Below, piece by piece: positions 25,749 through 30,110 of a stretch of 30,110 bases of DNA; position 1 is the stretch's first letter; each line of letters opens with the position of its first letter. Made by a program: the position numbers and the translations under genes. Origin of the DNA: Actinomycetota bacterium (GTDB lineage: Bacteria; Actinomycetota; Actinomycetes; Nanopelagicales; Nanopelagicaceae); NCBI GenBank assembly GCA_009704445.1, contig WLED01000002.1, forward strand, positions 1-30,110, read 5' to 3'. The notes under the pieces are model-generated. The model did not search any database, was not told the origin of the DNA, and saw only the letters and a list, made by a program, of their open reading frames with translations.

Positions 25749-26218
25749 TGGAACTAGATAATCTGTATCAAGAAGTAATACTTGATCATTATAAACATCC
25801 ACTCAATAAGGGACTTTCAGATTCCTATGATGTCCAAGTGCACCACATCAATCCAAGCTGCGGCGATGAAATTACCCTCAATCTTTCTGTCGAAGGATCA
25901 AAGATCAAATCAATCACTTGGGATGGCGTTGGTTGCTCGATTTCACAGGCCAGTGTTTCTATTGCTAGTGATCTCTTGGTCGATAAAGATATGGATGAGG
26001 CTGATGCCATCACTGAGCAATTCATAGATTTAATGCACAGCAAAGGAACTAAAGAGGGTGACCCTGAAGTCCTGGAAGATGCTGTAGCAATGGCTGGTGT
26101 TTCCAAGTTTCCAGCGCGTATCAAGTGTGCGTTGCTAGGTTGGATGGCCTATAGAGATGCAGCCGATAGAATTAAACAATCAGGATCAGCAAGAGATCAC
26201 AGAGGGAGTGGGCAATGA
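25748..26218 (+). CDS. sufU: SufU, zinc-dependent sulfurtransferase partner of SufS
   Basis: SufU is an IscU-like protein that in Gram-positive bacteria takes persulfide from SufS and passes it to SufB, rather than acting as a scaffold. The 156 residues contain the zinc ligands expected: Cys38 and Asp40 (INPSCGDE), Cys63 (GVGCSISQAS) and Cys127 (RIKCALLGW). The insertion between the second and third cysteines that distinguishes SufU from IscU is present. The start is ATG 25748, overlapping the last base of the sufS stop. The stop overlaps the sufT start as ATGA. Confidence 0.97.
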   Translation: MELDNLYQEVILDHYKHPLNKGLSDSYDVQVHHINPSCGDEITLNLSVEGSKIKSITWDGVGCSISQASVSIASDLLVDKDMDEADAITEQFIDLMHSKGTKEGDPEVLEDAVAMAGVSKFPARIKCALLGWMAYRDAADRIKQSGSARDHRGSGQ

Positions 26219-26526
26219 CAACATCAATAGATGATGTAACCGAGGCTATGAAAGATGTGGTTGATCCAGAGCTTGGGATCAATGTCGTCGACTTAGGTTT
26301 GATTTACGACGTTATGGTCGATGAAGCAAACATCGCTATCCTGAATATGACTTTGACCTCTGCCGCATGCCCACTTCAAGATGTAATTGAAGATCAGACA
26401 AGAGCCGCTTTGGCAGGTATGACTAGTGATGTGAAAATCAATTGGGTATGGATGCCACCTTGGGGCCCCGACAAGATAAGTGACGACGGAAGAGATCAGC
26501 TTCGCGCTCTAGGTTTTACGGTCTAA
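26215..26526 (+). CDS. sufT: SufT, MIP18/DUF59-family Fe-S maturation protein
   Basis: This is a 103-residue MIP18 (DUF59) family protein that helps mature Fe-S proteins. The family hallmark DPELGINVVDLGLIYDV is at residues 17-33, followed by LTSAACPLQDVI with the conserved cysteine and the C-terminal VWMPPWGPDKIS. It ends the core suf gene set sufR-B-D-Rieske-C-S-U-T, as in other actinobacteria. Its end may contain the promoter of the next gene, an ABC transporter that starts only 3 bases after the stop codon. Confidence 0.94.
   Translation: MTTSIDDVTEAMKDVVDPELGINVVDLGLIYDVMVDEANIAILNMTLTSAACPLQDVIEDQTRAALAGMTSDVKINWVWMPPWGPDKISDDGRDQLRALGFTV
26517..26522 (+). promoter_or_regulatory. Possible -10 element of an internal leaderless promoter for the ABC gene
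   Basis: TACGGT fits TANNNT and lies 7 bases before ATG 26530. It is inside the last codons of sufT, so its bases are also constrained by coding. The match may be chance. If real, the ABC gene could be expressed apart from the SufR-controlled operon. Confidence 0.35.
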
Positions 26527-26529
26527 AAA

Positions 26530-28401
26530 ATGTCAATGCATGCCGCATGGCTTAACTATCGCTCCATGACGGCGGATCCTTCTCTGAAGGAACAAAAGTT
26601 AAAGCCAGGAACCATTGGTCGCATTTTTTCATTTGCCAAGCCCTATCAAGTAAGCATCTATATTTATTTGGCAACGGTTGTTGTGGATGCTGCCTTGATT
26701 GTTGCAACCCCGCTCCTACTAAAAAGATTGATTGATGACGGAGTTATTCCTCAAAATGGCGCAGTTGTTACCCAGTTGGCTTTTTTGGTCGGTCTTATAG
26801 CCATTGCTGATGCTGCTTTCAACATGCTGGGAAGATATTTTTCGTCAAGAATTGGTGAAGGCTTAATTTATGACTTGAGGTCCTTAGTTTTTGCTCACGT
26901 GCAAAAACAATCGATCGCATTCTTTACTCGCACACAAACTGGGGCATTGATTTCGCGAATCAACTCAGACGTGATCGGTGCTCAACAGGCTTTCACATCA
27001 ACGCTCTCTGGATTAGTCAGTAACGTTGTCAGTCTTCTTCTTGTCGGCATCACAATGTTGTTTCTTTCTTGGCAGATTACTCTCTTCTCACTTTTGATAT
27101 TGCCGTTGTTTCTATATCCAACAAAATGGGTGGGTCGGCGCCTGCAAGCACTGACGCGAGAGTCCTTCACGCTAAATTCTCAGATGTCGAGCACAATGAC
27201 GGAGCGCTTCAATGTTTCAGGTGCCATGCTCGTAGCACTCTATGGACAACAAGAACGTGAGCACAAAGGTTTCGGAGTTCGAGCCAGGCGAGTGGCTGAC
27301 ATCGGTATAAGAATGGCAATGCTTAATCGCCTTTTCTTCATAGCACTTACAAGCGTTGCGGCAATCGCCACAGCTTTTGCCTATGGAATCGGTGGACATC
27401 TTGCCATCAGTGGCGGCTTGACTGTGGGAACACTCTTGGCAATCACCGCGCTGTTAGCACGTCTGTACGGGCCACTTACAGCAATTTCTAATGTACGTAT
27501 CGATGTTATGACCTCACTTGTTTCTTTCGAAAGAGTTTTTGAAGTGCTTGATTTAGAACCTATGGTTAAAAACAAAGAGGGCGCAAAAACACTTTCCGCA
27601 ACGACTGGAAAGATTGAATTTAAAAATGTTGATTTTTCATACCCTAACCCGAATGAGATTTCATTGGCATCTCTTGAGTCCGTTGCAAAAGTTGAGTCTG
27701 TTCCCTCCGGCCAATTACTCCACAATCTTTCCTTCGTTGTTGAACCCGGCACAACAACGGCTTTAGTTGGGCCATCTGGTGCAGGCAAGACGACGATTAG
27801 TGCATTGATTCCTCGTCTTTATGATGTTACTCGCGGCTCTATCTCCATAGACGAAATCGACATTCGGGAAATCACTTTGGAGTCACTGAGACAAACAATT
27901 GGTGTTGTAATGCAGGATGCGCATCTTTTTCATGAAACTATTGCGGAAAATCTAAGGTATGCAAAAGAGGATGCAACAGCGGCTGAAATGGAAAATGCCT
28001 GCAAGGCTGCCCAAATTTGGGATCTAGTAAATTCGCTTCCAAACGGTTTGGATACTATGGTCGGCGAACGCGGTCATCGTTTATCTGGTGGTGAAAAACA
28101 ACGTTTAGCAATAGCCAGACTTCTTTTAAAATCTCCTTCAATTGTCATTCTTGATGAAGCGACTGCTCATTTAGATTCGGAGAATGAACAACTGGTACAT
28201 GAGGCGCTTTCGAATGCACTGAAAGGAAGAACAAACATCGTCATTGCTCACCGGTTGAGTACGGTGCGTGAGGCAGATCAAATCTTGGTTTTGGAAAAGG
28301 GGCTCATTGTAGAACGCGGAGATCACGAATCCCTCATTGCTCAAGGTGGTCTTTATTCAGAGCTTTACAATCGTCAAGATTTAACGGGTACGGCGAATTA
28401 G
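26530..28401 (+). CDS. Half-size ABC exporter (fused membrane and ATPase domains)
   Basis: The 623-residue protein has an N-terminal ABC transporter type 1 membrane domain of about six helices (residues ~45-330) and a C-terminal ATPase. The latter has Walker A GPSGAGKT (about 414-421), signature LSGGEKQR (about 518-525), Walker B IVILDEA (about 538-544) and H-loop IAHRLST. It would work as a homodimer exporting an unknown substrate across the cytoplasmic membrane. A stretch NPNEISLASLESVAKVESVPSGQLLHNL just before the ATPase core is typical of one actinobacterial subfamily. It follows sufT by 3 bases, so at least partly in the suf operon. The 3' end overlaps the convergent SURF1 gene by 21 bases. 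A link to Fe-S metabolism is only suggested by location. Confidence 0.93.
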   Translation: MSMHAAWLNYRSMTADPSLKEQKLKPGTIGRIFSFAKPYQVSIYIYLATVVVDAALIVATPLLLKRLIDDGVIPQNGAVVTQLAFLVGLIAIADAAFNMLGRYFSSRIGEGLIYDLRSLVFAHVQKQSIAFFTRTQTGALISRINSDVIGAQQAFTSTLSGLVSNVVSLLLVGITMLFLSWQITLFSLLILPLFLYPTKWVGRRLQALTRESFTLNSQMSSTMTERFNVSGAMLVALYGQQEREHKGFGVRARRVADIGIRMAMLNRLFFIALTSVAAIATAFAYGIGGHLAISGGLTVGTLLAITALLARLYGPLTAISNVRIDVMTSLVSFERVFEVLDLEPMVKNKEGAKTLSATTGKIEFKNVDFSYPNPNEISLASLESVAKVESVPSGQLLHNLSFVVEPGTTTALVGPSGAGKTTISALIPRLYDVTRGSISIDEIDIREITLESLRQTIGVVMQDAHLFHETIAENLRYAKEDATAAEMENACKAAQIWDLVNSLPNGLDTMVGERGHRLSGGEKQRLAIARLLLKSPSIVILDEATAHLDSENEQLVHEALSNALKGRTNIVIAHRLSTVREADQILVLEKGLIVERGDHESLIAQGGLYSELYNRQDLTGTAN

Positions 28402-29106
28402 TATTCGTCCATAACCAACTAGACCAGCAAAAAATATCCATTGAAGCGCATATGCCATATGCGGGCCGTCACTTAACTCAGGTAACGTTGCTGGTGCAGC
28501 CGGAGTTAATTGGGGGAGCGACCCGCTCATTAAATCAATGTAAAAACTTTCAGTATCAAGCTGACTTTGAGCATTTAACTTACTGACTATTTCTTGGCCA
28601 CTAGAACTGATTGCAAAAAAGGCTCCGCGTGGCAATGAAGTATCTAGGCGCATTCTTCCAACAATCTCAACTTCACCACTAGGAAGTGGAACTATCTTTG
28701 GCTTTGTAAGGGCGGTTTCACCGGCTTGAACCCAACCGCGATCAACCCAGAATTTTTCACCGGTTGTCGCTCGAAATAATGTCAAGACTTGAAATCCATA
28801 TTTGCCCTCGAAGTAACGGTTTCTCAAAAGGATTTGTTCGCTTTCGTCGAATTCGCCGGAAGCGCGAACCATACGCCATTCGTAAGTTTCTGGATTGCTC
28901 CGTGGTGTTGTCACTTCCTCCAAAGCAATGGCTTCCTGAGTTATGCGCTCTTTTACTATGGCATTTCTTTCGTGGCGATCAACTCCACGGTTGTATTGCC
29001 ATTGTCCACCCCAGATGCATAAGCCGATTAGTATCAAGGCTACGAAAGACTTAAATACCGCCCATGATTCTTTTGGACGTGAATTTGAAAGTTGTTCCAA
29101 TGACAT
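28381..29106 (-). CDS. SURF1-family cytochrome oxidase biogenesis protein
   Basis: SURF1 family proteins assist cytochrome c oxidase assembly, probably in heme a delivery, in the cytoplasmic membrane. The 241 residues have the family plan: one transmembrane helix near the N-terminus (about 18-34, FVALILIGLCIWGGQWQY), a large external domain, and a second helix near the C-terminus (about 215-235). Family motifs are WGGQWQYNRGVDRH, YEWRMVRASGEFD, ILLRNRYFEGKYGFQVLTLF and FWVDRGWVQAG. The C-terminal GPHMAYALQWIFFAGLVGYG is also diagnostic. Its start overlaps the upstream DUF3099 gene's stop by one base. CtaA, at 19273-20169, supports the same oxidase. Confidence 0.92.
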   Translation of the reverse strand: MSLEQLSNSRPKESWAVFKSFVALILIGLCIWGGQWQYNRGVDRHERNAIVKERITQEAIALEEVTTPRSNPETYEWRMVRASGEFDESEQILLRNRYFEGKYGFQVLTLFRATTGEKFWVDRGWVQAGETALTKPKIVPLPSGEVEIVGRMRLDTSLPRGAFFAISSSGQEIVSKLNAQSQLDTESFYIDLMSGSLPQLTPAAPATLPELSDGPHMAYALQWIFFAGLVGYGRILIRRTR

Positions 29107-29378
29107 TAATCAAGTGCCAGAGGATTATCTTTTTTAAAATCTTCACGAGTAGAAATAGTCTCACGTCCAGCATTCGCTATTACCACTGCAAAATATGGAA
29201 GAGTCACTGCGCCTAAGAGTGCAAACCAACGATACGGACTAGGCAAAATTACAGCCAGAATGAAACATGCTGTTCGTATCATCATAGAAATGAAGTATCG
29301 TTTTTGGCGTCCTGCTTGATCGCGAGTTAGGGCGGCAGGAGCCGTAGTAATCTCGAATACTCTCTTCTGCTTACTCAC
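29106..29378 (-). CDS. DUF3099 membrane protein
   Basis: A 90-residue protein with the DUF3099 pattern seen in actinobacteria: a stretch RDQAGRQKRYFISMMIRTACFILAVI, then PYRWFALLGAVTLPYFAVVIANAGRE. It has two hydrophobic membrane segments (about residues 29-45 and 49-68) and charged ends. The function is unknown. Translation begins at GTG 29378. AAGGAG overlaps that codon directly, so it cannot act as its Shine-Dalgarno. A TANNNT hexamer 6 bases upstream suggests a leaderless message. The gene overlaps the SURF1 start by one base, so the two form an operon. Confidence 0.88.
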   Translation of the reverse strand: MSKQKRVFEITTAPAALTRDQAGRQKRYFISMMIRTACFILAVILPSPYRWFALLGAVTLPYFAVVIANAGRETISTREDFKKDNPLALD

Positions 29379-29384
29379 TCCTTA

Positions 29385-29390
29385 AGGGTA
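29385..29390 (-). promoter_or_regulatory. Probable -10 element of leaderless DUF3099-SURF1 promoter
   Basis: On the minus strand TACCCT (TANNNT) is followed by 6 bases (taagga) and the GTG start at 29378. It lies in the divergent intergenic region with the infC promoter. No clear -35 is present. Confidence 0.5.
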
Positions 29391-29421
29391 GTCCTGGACG
29401 GCGTTGATTTCCTGCTGGGGA

Positions 29422-29448
29422 TTGACCGAAAACGGCTTGAGCTATGTT
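29422..29448 (+). promoter_or_regulatory. Candidate infC promoter
   Basis: TTGACC (29422-29427) resembles a -35 box and TATGTT (29443-29448) fits a TANNNT -10. They are 15 bases apart, shorter than ideal. Transcription would start near 29455, giving a leader of about 195 bases before the proposed infC start. This is the only promoter-like pair I see on the plus strand between the DUF3099 gene and infC. Confidence 0.45.
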
Positions 29449-29470
29449 TAATTTCCTCTTTTTTGACCTA

Positions 29471-29530
29471 GAGGGTAACCTTGGGCCCAGACCAGTGGAG
29501 TAACAACCACTGCAAGAGGAGTTACCGCTC
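29471..29530 (+). promoter_or_regulatory. Structured RNA element in the infC leader
   Basis: Nested complementary arms can be drawn. GAG (29471-29473) pairs with CTC (29528-29530), GGTAAC (29474-29479) with GTTACC (29521-29526), and CTTG (29480-29483) with CAAG (29513-29516). A terminal hairpin CAGTGG (29493-29498) / CCACTG (29507-29512) has an 8-base loop. There is a bulged G at 29527 and an internal AGGA at 29517-29520. All pairs are Watson-Crick. Two further hairpins follow: AGAGA-TTTT-TCTCT at 29571-29584, and GGTTT (29594-29598) / AAACC (29616-29620). The latter competes with GTTAA (29613-29617) / TTAAC (29627-29631). This is likely a cis-regulatory leader for the infC operon. I cannot assign it to a named RNA family. 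Confidence 0.5.
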
Positions 29531-29649
29531 CCACCTTCATCGCCACTAGTGCGAGCTGGTTTGTCGGATGAGAGATTTTTCTCTTGCCCTTGCGGTTTTC
29601 TTTTGCAGCGCTGTTAAACCAAAGCGTTAACGAACCGAAGGAGCCTAAA

Positions 29650-30110
29650 GTCACCACCGAACCTCGCATTAATGATCGAATTCGCACACCTCAAATTCGT
29701 TTGATCGGTTATACCGGTGAACAAGTTGGTGTCGTCGATATCGATACAGCTTTAAAGATGGCTGATGAAGTTGGTCTTGACTTAGTTGAGATCGCTCCGG
29801 AAGCCAATCCACCTGTTTGCAAGATTATGGACTTCGGTAAGTACAAGTACGAAGTTGCACAAAAAGCACGGGAAGCGCGCCAAAACCAGACCCACATTGT
29901 GGTTAAGGAAGTGCGTTTAACGCCAAAGATTGAGAATCATGATTATGAGACTAAGCGTAATCAAGTTGAGAAGTTTCTCAAGGGTGGAGACAAGGTTAAA
30001 GTGACAATGAAGTTTCGAGGACGCGAACAAACGCGACCTGAGTTGGGTTACAAGTTGCTGCAACGTCTTGCAGAAGATACGGCAGCTGTTGGTTTCGTCG
30101 AATTTGCTCC
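29650..30110 (+). CDS. infC: Translation initiation factor IF3, 3' end cut by window
   Basis: IF3 binds the 30S subunit, keeps it apart from 50S and checks the start codon and initiator tRNA. The frame reads TTEPRINDRIRTPQIRLIGY, GEQVGVVDIDTAL, LDLVEIAPEANPPVCKIMDFGKYKYE, then the basic linker and the C-domain VKVTMKFRGREQTRPELGYKLLQRL. It is unmistakable IF3 and is open at the window end. No ATG, GTG or TTG occurs near the expected N-terminus. A perfect AAGGAG (29638-29643) lies 6 bases before GTC at 29650, so I place the start there as a non-canonical codon. In-frame TTG codons at 29584 and 29590 are alternatives without Shine-Dalgarno. Identity is certain; the start is not. Confidence 0.9.

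Noticed and set aside
27381..27788. 135-codon open frame on the minus strand inside the ABC exporter gene
   Set aside because: Antisense to the membrane and ATPase junction of a conserved gene, with no domain or start signal.
29448..29687. 79-codon open frame on the minus strand across the infC leader
   Set aside because: It overlaps the structured leader and the infC start on the opposite strand, and its product resembles no family I know.

Overview
The window looks like core chromosome from a small-genome, fairly AT-rich actinobacterium. Actinobacterial markers are RbpA, WhiA, a four-S1-domain RpsA, DUF3099, an actinobacterial CtaA, and the sufR-B-D-(Rieske)-C-S-U-T operon. Intergenic spaces are tiny, many genes overlap by 1-8 bases, and base composition is by eye in the low to mid 40s % GC. 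This fits streamlined freshwater lineages such as Nanopelagicales (acI). That placement is inference. The gene order (rpsA, coaE, uvrB, uvrA, uvrC, rapZ, whiA, gap-pgk-tpiA-secG, pgi, tal, tkt, suf) resembles a condensed version of the order in Streptomyces. I see no mobile elements, CRISPR arrays, tRNA or rRNA genes, and no foreign-looking island.

Layout. 1-1194 is the 3' part of rpsA, followed by a strong intrinsic terminator. 1302-9629 on the plus strand holds coaE and then uvrB-uvrA-uvrC-rapZ, with the three excinuclease genes directly adjacent. 9749-14575 (plus) holds whiA, gap-pgk-tpiA-secG (lower glycolysis and translocase) and rbpA. 14602-20169 (minus) is a ctaA-tkt-tal-pgi operon for heme A synthesis, the non-oxidative pentose phosphate pathway and upper glycolysis. 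It is transcribed towards rbpA. 20251-26526 (plus) is the SUF iron-sulfur assembly operon led by its regulator sufR, followed by a half-size ABC exporter gene at 26530-28401. 28381-29378 (minus) holds SURF1 and a DUF3099 membrane protein. The end of the window is infC (translation initiation factor IF3), cut by the window edge and preceded by a long, apparently structured leader.

Functional links. CtaA and SURF1 both serve heme-copper cytochrome oxidase biogenesis. The SUF operon supplies Fe-S clusters and is probably controlled by SufR at inverted repeats overlapping its promoter. Gap/Pgk/TpiA/Pgi with Tal/Tkt form central carbon metabolism. Genes that usually sit in these blocks in relatives are missing here: yvcK between rapZ and whiA, zwf-opcA-pgl next to tal, and ctaB near tkt.

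Regulation. Six genes have a TANNNT -10-like hexamer exactly 6 or 7 bases before the start codon (coaE, uvrB, ctaA, sufR, the ABC gene, the DUF3099 gene). This suggests leaderless mRNAs. gap, tpiA, secG, rbpA and infC instead carry clear Shine-Dalgarno sequences. I did not find a wholly new system. The most interesting signals are the infC leader, the apparent non-canonical GTC start of infC, and the leaderless promoter pattern.
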